Position numbers and translations under genes: made by a program. The notes under the pieces are model-generated. The model had not been told where the DNA came from. It was given only the letters and a program-made list of their open reading frames with translations, and ran no database searches. Shown one piece after another: positions 1-8,957 of a stretch of DNA of 53,938 bases (position 1 is the stretch's first letter; each line of letters starts with the position of its first letter). This stretch comes from Hormiphora californensis. Its lineage: Eukaryota > Ctenophora > Tentaculata > Cydippida > Pleurobrachiidae. The stretch is from positions 8,241,211-8,295,148 of the forward strand of contig CM035356.1 of assembly GCA_020137815.1 (NCBI GenBank), written 5' to 3'.

Positions 1-600
1 TTGGGAAAAAAATTTTTAAGAATTTTGGGAAGAGTTTTTCATTCATACAATTACCTAAACTTACTATTTTTTATACAGAAGAAATTTACGAGGGGGAGCT
101 GGGGGAAAGTAAAAAAACCATCCATCGGGGTTTTTTCCCAAAAAATTCCAACTGCAGTTTGTTCACCTTTTGTCTTTTTTTTAAAACCGGCCCTTCCCTT
201 TCAATAGACCTATCCCCTTTGAAAACGCCTTCCCAGTACATTTAAAAACGTACCTTTCCAAAAAAAAATTCCGTTCTTTTGATAGTTTAAAATGTTTAAT
301 TGATTTTTAAAAAATTAAAAATATTTGGGGGAAAAAATAAATGTGAAAGGGTTTTAAAATTTTCCCAAATTTTGAAAGGGGGGTTAACCCCCTTCCGCTC
401 CCTGACCGAAAAGTCGTTATTCTACAATAGCAGGGGCTAACTTTTGATAATAGTGGGGGGAAAGACGGGGGACTGCTTTTTCATGTTCCGTTTTTTTAAA
501 CCGGGTTTACTTTTTTTTTTGAATAAACCCGTTCAGTCCAGTAGACCTTTTTTTTTCCGGGGACATTATAACAGCTTATTAAATTTATTCAGAAATACAG
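1..600. other. Homopolymer-rich window edge, no gene
   Basis: I see no gene here. The stretch is dominated by runs of A, T, G and C such as long T tracts and G5-G6 runs, and short reading frames in it have no recognisable composition. It looks like a poorly corrected contig end or decayed repeat. The 3' LTR of the neighbouring gag element would be expected to run into this interval, but its similarity to the intact 5' LTR stops inside the TC-rich tract near 600-840. Confidence 0.5.
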
Positions 601-603
601 CCG

Positions 604-840
604 TACCATCCCCACTTTTCCCCTCACTCTCCCCCTTTCTCTCCCCCTCTCTCTCCTCTCTTCTCTCTCTTCTCTCTCTCTCTCTCTCTCCTTCTCCCCT
701 CCTCGCTCTCTCGCTCTCTTTTTCCTATCTTCCCCTTTTAATTCTCTCCTCTCCCCTTCTCTCCTCTCTCTCTCTCTCTCTCTCGCCCCTCCCTCTCTCT
801 CTCTCCCCTCTCCCACTAATTTCCCTATCTTTTCTCTCTG
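604..840. repeat. TC-rich microsatellite tract
   Basis: About 240 bases of almost pure pyrimidine, mainly CTCTCT with CCCC interruptions. An equivalent tract precedes the second copy of the adjacent direct repeat at about 4355-4451, so it is probably part of an LTR rather than an independent microsatellite. Confidence 0.8.
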
Positions 841-1046
841 GCTTGCTCTGTGAATGACATGATGAATATGTGACTATGTGACTAGATAACATGTGACAAT
901 ACAGAAATGAAAAGAATCAAGCCCTAATGCAATATGAGTGTGATCACCACCAAAAGGACAGGACAAGACACGACACATAGATACTACAAAACAGGCACGA
1001 TCATGAATAAAAAACAACCAACTACACGATATGCACACAGTGCACA
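841..1046 (-). mobile_element. 3' LTR remnant of gag-only retroelement
   Basis: This ~205-bp block is nearly identical, in direct orientation, to 4452-4653. Read on the minus strand both copies begin TGTGCACTGTGTGCA, which is TG followed by a small hairpin (TGCAC/GTGCA). The bases just outside this copy (1047-1057, minus strand) are GAAGGGGCGAT, a purine-rich stretch where a 3' LTR should have its polypurine tract. The gag remnant lies between the copies on the same strand. The rest of this LTR beyond the TC tract is not recognisable, so the copy is truncated or badly sequenced. Confidence 0.55.
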
Positions 1047-1507
1047 ATCGCCCCTTCAAAGTGGAGGAAAAGGCTCCCTGTCCTAGTCTCAAAGACCTGA
1101 AACACTCCCAAAGCAGATGACACTAGGTACATGGTCACTCCAAGTGGCCAGAATGGAGTAATACAAGACCCAGGTACGGTGCTGGTAAATGCCATGCTTA
1201 TCAACTGTGACAGGTTACCAGTTCCCTGAATGTGGCGGACAAGTGACAAGTGCAAATACAGACACTAAAATACAGAAAAACAGACGACTGAAAACTGACA
1301 ATATAAGACAACAAACAAGACAATACAAGACAACAAACAGGACAATACAAGACAACAAAACATGATACCACAAACGTTCGGGACAGTAAACATTGTGCTA
1401 CTACTAAATGATCATTAATGCGTGCTCAAATGATAGTGAAATTGCAAGCCTCACTCTCACTCGAGCACCCCGAGGGCTCGTCAGCTCACTCGAGTTATAT
1501 ACATAGG

Positions 1508-1710
1508 CCTCTCAAAGCTCAAATCACAGCACTCAAAGCTCCAGAAATAACTCTTCAAATCGACACTCTCAAAATTCAAATCACAGCACTCAAAGCTCCA
1601 GAAATATCTCTTCAAATCGACACTCTCAAAGCTCAAATCACATCACTCGCAAAGCTCCAAAAATATCTCTTCAAATCAAAACTCTCAAAGCTCAAAACAC
1701 AGCACTCTTG
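1508..1710. repeat. 57-bp minisatellite (about 3.5 copies)
   Basis: A unit based on CTCTCAAAGCTCAAATCACA recurs with starts near 1511, 1567, 1624 and 1681, a 57-bp period. Because 57 is divisible by three, the plus strand stays open with a 19-residue pattern (TLKIQITALKAPEISLQID). I regard the reading frame as a by-product of the repeat. Confidence 0.75.
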
Positions 1711-2045
1711 GCTCCAAAAAACGGTTCGAACACGCCCGGGCACACGCACACACACACACACACACAAACAAACAAACAGGAATAAATATGCTATCTAAAT
1801 AAGCTTTGTTGAGTACTTCAACAAATAAATACAACATGCATAATCACTATCAGTGATATTTAAATACCGTTTTTTTTTGTTCATTTTCACAGTTTTTTTT
1901 GGATAGTCTGATAAAGTCCGAATAAAATAAATGTCCGAGAAAACAGTACCACAATACCTATTCGCTGACAGTATCTGTTGAGTGAGAGGGGTGTTTCCAC
2001 CTGGCGCCTCAGAAAGTATCTCCCATCACCATGGTTATCACACCT

Positions 2046-2268
2046 CGGGTCTTGACAGGAACAGGAACACACTCCAGCTCCTCCAGTAGCAGGAACAGGA
2101 ACACTCCAGCTCCTCCAGGAACAGGAACACTCCAGCTCCTCCAGGAACAGGAACAGGAACACTCCAGCTCCTCCAGGAACAGGAACAGTAACACTAACAC
2201 TCCAGCTCCTCCAGTAGCAGGAACAGTAACACTCCAGCACCTCCAGGAACAGGAACAGAAACAGTCTC
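2046..2268. repeat. Short variable minisatellite (AGGAACA/CTCCAGCTCCTCC)
   Basis: The motif AGGAACAGGAACACTCCAG followed by CTCCTCC recurs about eight times with variable spacing (roughly 24-30 bp), with AGTAGC insertions in some units. The GGAACA...CTCC theme resembles minisatellites inside element A at 17-20 kb. Confidence 0.75.
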
Positions 2269-2289
2269 CCCCAGATTAAGAGGGACTAA

Positions 2290-3960
2290 CTAGTTCAAAT
2301 TGTCCTTCATCTCACTCCCACTGGGTTTACTGGAATGGTGAACATCTGTTGAGGGGTTCCATTTGCATTGATCATTGTTCTGGAAATCCGGATTTCTGTC
2401 TCTAGCACTAGGTCCATAATCATACACTCCACCGTATCCTGGCTGGGCATGTGGCCTCTGATACTGTGTGTAATGTGGATCCAGTGGTCTGAACGGGTAG
2501 GGCAAAACTGGCTGATACTGCTGCAGCTGGTGAGACTGGAAACCGTAGTTTGGGTACGGCAAGCTGCTGGGTATGTTAGTAGGGGCAAATTGAGGGGCAT
2601 TAACATCTGGATTTGCAGGGGGATTGCACAGTGGATTTAGATGCTGGTTTTGTGGGGCATCGTTTACCTGTGTTCGCAGAGCTGTTATGGTAATCAGGTT
2701 TCCTTCCCTTATCTTGCTGAGAGCCCGGTACGAAGATTCCAACAGCAGTGCTTCTTCGTATAATTCAGCAAAGGTCATCTCGGTTTGAAGCCGGAGAAGT
2801 CGTAACCCAGTCTCTTGTCTCTTCACACCAGACGCCAACGCATCCTTCAGCATGCTCTCTCGGACGGCAACCTCCCCTTGCGAAGACCCACTATGTGGTC
2901 AAAACGCGCATTTGTCCGATAGGAATCCTCCGTTTTGAGGGGTTTTGCGCGATTTTGTTAGGCGCTTTCAGGGAGCGTGCACGCTTGCGTGTGCTGTCAA
3001 ACACCCTGGAAATTGTGTAGCAGTTGTAGGTAATCGTCTAAAGATCATTTTGCTACCCATAACTTGGCTGAAAGTGCGGTAGGTTTTGGACAGCACGGCA
3101 TCAAAGTTCGTCCTATAGCCCAAAAACTGGCTTCTGTTCAAAGCGCAACCTAAATTTTGGTATCAAAAGAAAGCTAGGGGGCTAGAGATTACTATGCAAC
3201 CTTTCCATCGCAACCGGTCCGATGCGGTCATGTATTAAATGCGACATTTATGCTAAAAAAGCGCTTGTCAGCGCTGGTTTTACACGTAAAAACGCGCAAC
3301 GAGGTTGGATCTTGGTCAAAATTGAGCCTCTACTGCGCGTTTTCTATCAAAATCACTAGATCTCGCGAGCCTATCGGACATGACCACATAGTGAGACCCA
3401 GGAAAGGCGATATCTGCTAGCTGTTTGATCCGGATCCCGAACTCAAGAACCGTCTCCTCCTCGCGTTGTACCTCAGTCCTTAGTCGAAATCGGGCCTGCA
3501 CTGCATTCTGTCCCTCGTACCTCTGCATACATTTTATGGTGTCATTCCGGAATTCATCCCAGTCCTCATACCTGTGAAGCTCCTTCTCCTTCAACTTGTT
3601 CTTTGTTTCCACGTCCAGGTATGTGAAGAGAAGTTTGACTGCATCACCTCCAGATAGACCAACAATCTCCCTATACGTCTCGAAGGCATTCAAATACTGG
3701 CTGAGTATCATCTTGGAAGGATCGAATGGGTCCGGCTTTCTACCTGCTGTTAGGGTAGCGATGTTTGGTATACCACGTGCTCTTCTCAGGCCAGTTCCAG
3801 GGGTCTTGAAATTCCGTCCTTCCTCTGACTCCGACGACTCAGATACACTGAGTTTAGCTCCATTGCCAAGGTGTTTCTTCTGGTTGTTGGTCGTGGTCCC
3901 ATCAAGGTCACCATTGTACACTGGGTGCGGTGGGGGAACTTCCATATGATCATTGCCCAT
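2290..3960 (-). pseudogene. Retrotransposon gag, split by a transposon
   Basis: The start codon is at 3960 and the first half reads to the transposon at 3393. The second half resumes upstream of 2889 and ends at 2290. The N-terminal half has an acidic/serine-rich leader, then a retrotrans_gag-like core: the motifs DPFDPSKMILSQYLNAF, LLFTYLDVE, DEFRNDTIKCMQRYE and EEETVLEFGIRIKQLAD match the usual order of that family. The C-terminal half has a helical segment (MTFAELYEEALLLE) and then a proline/glutamine/tyrosine-rich tail. No CCHC zinc knuckle and no protease or polymerase follow. Both halves are in the same frame if the insert and one copy of its target duplication are ignored, so gag was intact when hit. 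In the family, gag forms the particle and packages RNA. It is inactive here. Confidence 0.7.
2889..3393. mobile_element. 505-bp inverted-repeat transposon (CACTATG ends) in gag
   Basis: The ends are CACTATGTGGTCA and its complement. A second inverted block, TGTCCGATAGG, lies 11 bp further in on the left side than on the right. The element is flanked by AGACC on both sides (2884-2888 and 3394-3398), a 5-bp target duplication. It has no coding capacity, so it is non-autonomous. The ends recall CACTA/Chapaev (CMC) transposons, but those families usually duplicate 2-4 bp, so the assignment is open. Confidence 0.75.
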
Positions 3961-4018
3961 GATGTTTCCCTTTACCCTTTGATTGCAAATTCAAAACACA
4001 GAAGCTGGCGGGGACCAC

Positions 4019-4361
4019 TAACGGTTATAAGACAGTCGAGTACAGAATCTGAATCTTCACAATTCACATCTCAAAATATAATCTCTTTCTCTATTATTCT
4101 CTCACTCTATATCAGGATCTCACTCTCACTATGTCTCTCTCTATCTCAAATACTTTCTCTCTCTAAATCTCTCCAACTCTGAGACTCTATAACTCTCCTA
4201 CTCTCTCCACTCTCATCCTCTCTCTCTAACTCCTCGCGAGACTCTCGGACTGACAGTTAATTCATGTTGCCACGCTAACTGGTCGGAGCTGCACCTATTA
4301 GGGACCACTCCAAACCGGACGTAGCGTCTCAACACAACTTAACTGCCAACCGATATCTCTC

Positions 4362-4415
<54 letters not shown>

Positions 4416-4653
4416 ACTCTATCTCTCTCACTCTATCTCTCTCTCTCTCTGGCTTGCTCTGTGAATGACATGATGAATATGTGACTATGTGACTAGATAA
4501 CATGTGACAATACAGAAATGAAAAGAATCAAGCCCTAATGCAATATGAGTGTGATCACCACCAAAAGGACAGGACAAGACACGACACATAGATACTACAA
4601 AACAGGCACGATCATAAAAAACAACCAACTACACGATATGCACACAGTGCACA
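4019..4653 (-). mobile_element. 5' LTR of gag-only retroelement
   Basis: On the minus strand the LTR starts at 4653 with TGTGCACTGTGTGCA and ends close to 4019, where TGGTCCCCGCCAGC (4004-4017) forms a plausible tRNA primer-binding site. The gag start codon follows 44 bases further on. The middle holds a GA-rich tract (TC on the plus strand, 4355-4451) and a second GA-rich part at 4080-4240. The section 4020-4380 is homologous to 45.70-46.32 kb, showing that the family is dispersed. Confidence 0.55.
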
Positions 4654-4829
4654 CTATGAGCGGTTCGCTAATTACGCCAATTAGTTAATTAGCTACCCCT
4701 TGTCAGCGCCCCTCGCGCGGACGTCGTACGCGCTATAATAGCGCCGCGCCAAGCATGTAAAAGCATGTAAAAGCTTCTTCATCTTCTAAATTAAGTTACC
4801 ATAGTATATTTAAAGTTTCAGAGCGTTAC
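4654..4829. other. Intergenic, no gene
   Basis: No coding region is visible. It has a small TTAATTAG-type palindromic patch at about 4675-4697 and a CG-rich patch at 4705-4750, a composition seen again through the MITE cluster to the right. Confidence 0.5.
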
Positions 4830-4859
4830 GTCAAAAGACACGCAAATGGGAGACACAAA

Positions 4860-5100
4860 CGTGCCCTAAACCGAGATAGACTATACAAGTGGCCCTCAGC
4901 GAGCACGTTGCGCGGCTGTTTAGTATACGTGCCACTGAAAGAGTAACCTCTCGAGGGAGTCTGTTCCATAGTTGAGGTGCCCTGAAGCTGAACGAGTTGT
5001 ACAAGTACAACTGACCTGCCCATTTGGAATCTGCCCAGTAAGGGTATTTCTGTGTCTTTGATCTATAATGAAACAATTAAAATTAAATTTGAAACATTTT
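4860..5100 (-). pseudogene. LINE reverse-transcriptase C-terminal fragment
   Basis: One minus-strand frame contains SFRAPQLWNRLPREV, matching the characteristic C-terminal end of CR1/L2/Jockey-type LINE ORF2 proteins (the 'R..AP.LWN.LP' signature after the reverse transcriptase). Adjacent frames carry related-looking sequence (TLTGQIPNGQVSCT), so the fragment has frameshifts. It is too short to name a clade. Confidence 0.45.
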
Positions 5101-5215
5101 ATTGGATCAGCAGTCAAATTTGGTACGCGCAAATGATACGCCGCGCAATGCTCTCAGAACGAATGCGCGCGACGCGACTTATTTTGGTTCTTTTCTAACA
5201 GTAAAGTCCAATTTT

Positions 5216-5535
5216 TTATTTAAAGTGGAATTTTTATTTAAAGTCGAATTTTTTATTTAAGCGACAGGCCGCCGCGCATTCAAAGAGGTCGCGCGGCGTT
5301 GTATTTGCGCGTGATAATCGAGATCAAGTTCCTGGTAATCTTAAGACTTGAACCCGGAAGCGTTGGAAAGGTAATTTCAAGACCTTTCCAACGCAACTAA
5401 GATCAATTCTTTATCTTATCAGGAACTGGAGATATGAGCGAAAAGGTTTCTCGAATTGTCACGCGCAAATACAACGCCGCGCGACTTCTTTGAATGCGCG
5501 GCGGCCTGTCGCTTAAATAAAAAATTCGACTTTAA
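5216..5535. repeat. Inverted-repeat MITE around a CG-rich stem
   Basis: The block 5241-5327 (GTCGAATTTTTTATTTAAGC, the CG-rich GCGACAGGCCGCCGCGCAT and GGCGTTGTATTTGCGCGTG) reappears as its complement at 5459-5532, with a ~130-bp spacer that contains GGAACTGGAGATATGA. Arms of ~80 bp would form a large hairpin. There is no open frame of interest. Confidence 0.65.
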
Positions 5536-5905
5536 GCGACAGGCCGCCGCGCATCAAAATGCAGCGCTTGAACGCAATTTCCGGTTTACCGCTGTTCCTG
5601 ATAAGCTAGTGACTTTTTCTTGGCGCCATTGGAAAGATAAAATTTTTACCTTTACAAATCCAACGCAACCAAGAGCAAGACTTTATCTTATCAGGAACCG
5701 GAGATATGACCAATTAACTAGTTTTTTGTGCGCGGCGGCCTGTCGCTTAAATTTAAAATTCAACTTTAAGCGACAGGCCGCCGCGCATCAAAATGCAGCG
5801 CTTGAAATCGATTTCCGGTTCCTGATGAGCTAGCGACTTTTTCTTGGTGCCATTGGAAAGATAAAAATTTTATCTTTCCAACGCAACCAGGATGAAGTCT
5901 TTATC
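5497..5905. repeat. Two tandem ~230-bp units, each with a GCGGCGGCCTGTCGCTTAA hairpin
   Basis: Short palindromes at about 5497-5552 and 5727-5786 (GCGGCGGCCTGTCGCTTAA against its complement) are each followed by the same downstream sequence (ATCAAAATGCAGCGCTTGAA, then TTTCTTGG.GCCATTGGAAAG, then CAACGCAACCA and TTATC.TATMAGGAACC). The unit is therefore duplicated in tandem with modest divergence. Confidence 0.65.
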
Positions 5906-5909
5906 TTAT

Positions 5910-6292
5910 AAGGAACCATAATAAAGTTCAAGAGCCTCCAAGAGCACCCAAGAGCGCACCCGATCGAAGAGAGACCACACCTGAGAGCGCACCACACCCA
6001 AAAGAGACCACATCCAAGAGCGCACCACCTCCAGAAGACACCACTTCAAGAGCGCACCACATCAAAGAGAGCTCCCCATCCAGAAGATACCACGCGCAGG
6101 GGACACCACGCGCAGAAGAGACCAGCGCGGCGTTGTATTTGCGCGTGCGGTCTCTTCTGCGCGTGGTGTCCCCTGCGCGCGGTATCTTCTGGATGGGAGC
6201 TCTCTTTGATGTGGTGCGCTCTTGGAGTGGTGTCTTTTGGAGGTGGTACGCTCTTGGATGGGGTGCGCTCTTGAACTTTATTATGGTTCCTT
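5910..6292. repeat. Fold-back element, ~185-bp arms
   Basis: The left arm starts AAGGAACCATAATAAAGTTC and the right arm ends with its complement. Inside, each arm consists of degenerate repeats of AAGAGCGCACCAC / AGAGACCAC, and the arms meet near 6130-6145. The whole block could fold into one hairpin. The short CG-rich loop matches part of the neighbouring hairpin element (GCGGCGTTGTATTTGCGCGTG). Confidence 0.7.
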
Positions 6293-6379
6293 ATCAGGAA
6301 CCGGAGATATGACCAAATTACCAATTGAGTGCGCGGCGGCCTGTCGCTTAAATAAAAAATTGGACTTTATCGATCATGC

Positions 6380-6533
6380 TAAAGTCGGATTTTTTGAAAC
6401 TGTCACCCCCTTTTCGTGCGCGGAATGTTTTTGCGCGTCACATCACATGTTAACGTGTGGTGTGCGCGTCAAAATTGATGAATTTCACATGCACGGTCGT
6501 TTTGGGGTGACAGTTTCAAAAAATCCGACTTTA
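6380..6533. mobile_element. 154-bp MITE (TAAAGTCGG ends)
   Basis: The terminal inverted repeats are about 30 bp: TAAAGTCGGATTTTTTGAAA at the left and its complement at the right, continuing as CTGTCACCCC. The core is rich in GCGCGT and contains CACATGTTAACGTGTG. The outermost bases are TA, so a TA target is possible. Confidence 0.75.
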
Positions 6534-7316
6534 TCTCCTGCAAGCTTGGAGGATTTGTTAACTACAGGCACGACAACGTGAGAGACTTTATTGCGAAAGA
6601 GCTTAGCACTGTCGGCCTCGATACCAAGGTCGAACCTCACCTTCTCAACGTTCGGGGGACGTCCCTTCCAGCTGGGACCATAGGGATCCCTAAAAAAGTT
6701 CAGTATTTACACAGAGTTTACACAGTCTTTACACAGTCGTTACACCCAGAGCGCCCGCGCCGCTCTGGGTGTAAAGACTGCGTCTTTCGCACTCGATTTG
6801 CAGCGTTTTCGGAAACTTTTTTCGCCGCAGCGCTCAATTTACTCAATTGTGCAGCACACAATCCAATATTTTCTTAGAAAAAGCCGCAAAACGCAGCACG
6901 CGCCGCTCTGGGTGTAAAGTTTGGAATGCGCTGCAGCCCCCTCATGCGCGCACCCCCGCAACGAGGGGACTGGAGGGAATGCCGCGCGCGCGTTTGGCCA
7001 GATCTGGCCAGAGTCGAAAATAACTTTGCGAGCGAAAAAACGGCGGTGCTTATAACTTTGGCCCCTGAAGTCCGTTTGACTTGATTCTTTCACCAGTTGT
7101 TAGATCTGACAATTATCTACCTTGCTGTTTTTGAGAGAAGTTAATTGGACTTGAGGAGGCTGAGCAATAGCCGTTCAAAGATTGGTTGTTTTCAAAAAGT
7201 GACGTCACAGGTCCCTGCAGGGACAATTTTGTTTCAAATTTGAATTAAAATCTCGAATTTTTTATTTTACCGCACTCGATTTTGCGGAGTTTCGTTCATA
7301 TCTCCTGTTCCTGATA

Positions 7317-7608
7317 GGGATCCCTAAAAAAGTTCAGTATTTACACAGAGTTTACACAGTCTTTACACAGTCATTACACCCAGAGCGCCCGCGCCGCTCT
7401 GGGTGTAAAGACTGCGTCTTTCGCACTCGATTTGCAGCGTTTTCGGAAACTTTTTTCGCCGCAGCGCTCAATTTACTCAATTGTGCAGCTCACAATCCAA
7501 TATTTTCTTAGAAAAAGCCGCAAAACGCAGCACGCGCCGCTCTGGGTGTAATGACTGTGTAAAGACTGTGTAAACTCTGTGTAAATACTGAACTTTTTTA
7601 GGGATCCC
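7317..7608. mobile_element. Intact 292-bp MITE (inner copy)
   Basis: Long terminal inverted repeats (~70 bp) start GGGATCCCTAAAAAAGTTCA. They contain four short direct repeats of TTTACACAG at roughly 10-15-bp spacing and end at the CGCTCTGGGTGTAA stem. TA on both sides (7315-7316, 7609-7610) suggests a Tc1/mariner-type mobiliser. It has no open reading frame. Confidence 0.8.
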
Positions 7609-7802
7609 TATAAGATAGAGACCTGAAACCGGTTGCATTTGAAAGCTGTTATCTTCCTCTTTCCAACGCTACCAAAACGATTTCTGTACCTTATCTGGAA
7701 CCGGAGATATGATTGATTATGTATTCCCCCCCAGCGCGGTATTCCCTCCAGGCCCCTTATATTATATTATAAGGGGCCTGCAACGTATGCCAAGTGTAAA
7801 GT

Positions 7803-7946
7803 CCATTTTTTTTCAACTGTTCACCCAAAAACTGAAATTTGATAAAAATTAGAATTTGGGTGGCGCGCGCTACACGTTAACATGTGATAAACGCGCAAAA
7901 CAATTCCGCGCACGACTTTGGGGGGTGAACAGTTGAAAAAAAATGG
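7803..7946. mobile_element. 144-bp MITE related to the 6380 element
   Basis: Terminal inverted repeats CCATTTTTTTTCAACTGTTC / its complement, followed by ACCC/GGGT. The core again has ACGTTAACATGTG and GCGCGC, like the 6380-6533 element, although the ends differ in sequence. Both sit in the same LINE fragment. Confidence 0.65.
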
Positions 7947-8402
7947 AGTATAATGACTGTGTAAAGACTGTGTAAACTCTGTGTAAATACTGAACTTTTT
8001 TAGGGATCCCTATCACAGCAGACGGGGCTCGCCTTGACAATTGACATCAGAACCCGTGGACTCTGGTCAAGCTTAGACTGTACCTATTTTGACGTAAGGA
8101 TTTTTAATCCAAGGGTAAAGTCTAATGCCAACCAGAGTATACAGAAGATCTATGAGAAGCATGAAATTGAGAAGAAGAAAGCTTATCTGCAACGAGTTCT
8201 CCAGGTTGAGAAGGCGGTGTTCACTCCGCTTGTCATGTCAACATCAGGCGGACTTGGTAGAGAATTTCAGAACACACTGAAACAGTTGGCCCACCGAAAA
8301 TCTTCCAAAACTGGATATGAGCGCCAGGACTGTATTCGGTATCTTAGACTGCGCTTATCATTTGCGATGGACGATGGTTCGCTCAATAACTGTATCGATT
8401 AG

Positions 8403-8957
8403 GGGATATCGGGGCAGGGGCAAGGCGGCTGCAAGTGACGCTGATGAATATTTATATCGTATGGACTAATTCCACAATAATTTATTGATTCCATTGATTT
8501 CTACTGTATAATTTATTATAGATTTTATTTTAAGGCCGATATTGGCCGCCCCCCTCAAAAAAAAAATCTTTTCTTACTTTTTTCGTTTTTTCTCTGGAGT
8601 TTTTTGAGAAATTCGGAATTCCTGGCTCCTGACCGATTTTCGCGAGCCTGGGTAGGGTGTGAAGTCACGCCAGCCTGTAAGTCGGTTACTGCTGACCTCG
8701 ATTTTGGCCATTTTGGAGCTTTAGAAATCACAGTTATGAGTTAAGTTTTCGAGAGAAGTAAAAAATGCCGAAAATGGGCTTTGAAACAATTTGGCGGACG
8801 GGATTCGGGAATAAAACTCCGCGACTCCTGTATTCCTTAATCTGGGACACCGGCCTATGCTAACCAAATAATTTTTTGTAACATAGCCTATGCCCTATGT
8901 TTTCTGACCTCCAGGCTCCAGCTAATGCTAGTAAACTTACCCCTGGCCCCTACAGAT
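8403..8957 (+). promoter_or_regulatory. NAF1 upstream region and probable 3' splice site
   Basis: About 550 bases without a gene: AT-rich at 8450-8530, then mixed sequence. The last 25 bases are pyrimidine-rich and end CCCCTACAG at 8955, with the ATG of NAF1 only two bases later. This looks like a splice acceptor, either of a 5' UTR intron or for a spliced leader. If so, much of this interval is intron or promoter. Confidence 0.45.

Larger units (their letters stand above)
1047..2289 (-). mobile_element. Internal region of gag retroelement, pol missing
   Basis: This lies between the gag remnant and the 3' LTR remnant, where protease, reverse transcriptase and integrase would normally sit. 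I see none of them. Instead there are two minisatellites (entered separately) and non-coding sequence, including a short ACAAGACAACAAACA-type repeat at about 1305-1360. The element is therefore deleted for pol or was always gag-only. Confidence 0.45.
6683..8010. mobile_element. MITE (GGGATCCCTAAAAAAG ends) interrupted by a nested copy
   Basis: The left part (6683-6919) is a near-full copy of the element at 7317-7608, cut just inside its right inverted repeat. The missing right end (TAATGACTGTGTAAAGACTG... to GGGATCCC) appears at 7949-8010. TA flanks both outer ends (6681-6682 and 8011-8012). The MITE thus landed in the LINE fragment and was itself split by about 1 kb containing the inner copy. 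Confidence 0.75.
6548..8402 (+). pseudogene. LINE-like RT C-terminus with nuclease-like domain, broken by MITEs
   Basis: Two coding pieces, 6548-6680 and 8013-8402, flank a MITE cluster. The first contains RHDNVRDFIAKEL and KVEPHLLNVRG. The second contains IDIRTRGLW, CTYFDVRIFNPRV, EIEKKKAYLQRVLQVEKAVF and TPLVMSTSGGLGRE, followed by helical sequence ending at the stop at 8400-8402. This order resembles the C-terminal region of reverse-transcriptase proteins common in cnidarian and sponge genomes, where an RLD.....W...DVRVF.P segment resembles the PDDEXK-type endonuclease. An extra A near 8039 shifts the frame just before IDIRTRG. The remnant lacks the polymerase and is inactive. The family match is from memory of motifs, so moderately sure. 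Confidence 0.55.

Noticed and set aside
8925-8957. Upstream ATG of NAF1 (adds 11 residues)
   Set aside because: The added bases form a pyrimidine-rich CCCCTACAG acceptor just before the ATG at 8958, and NAF1 proteins show no conserved extension there.
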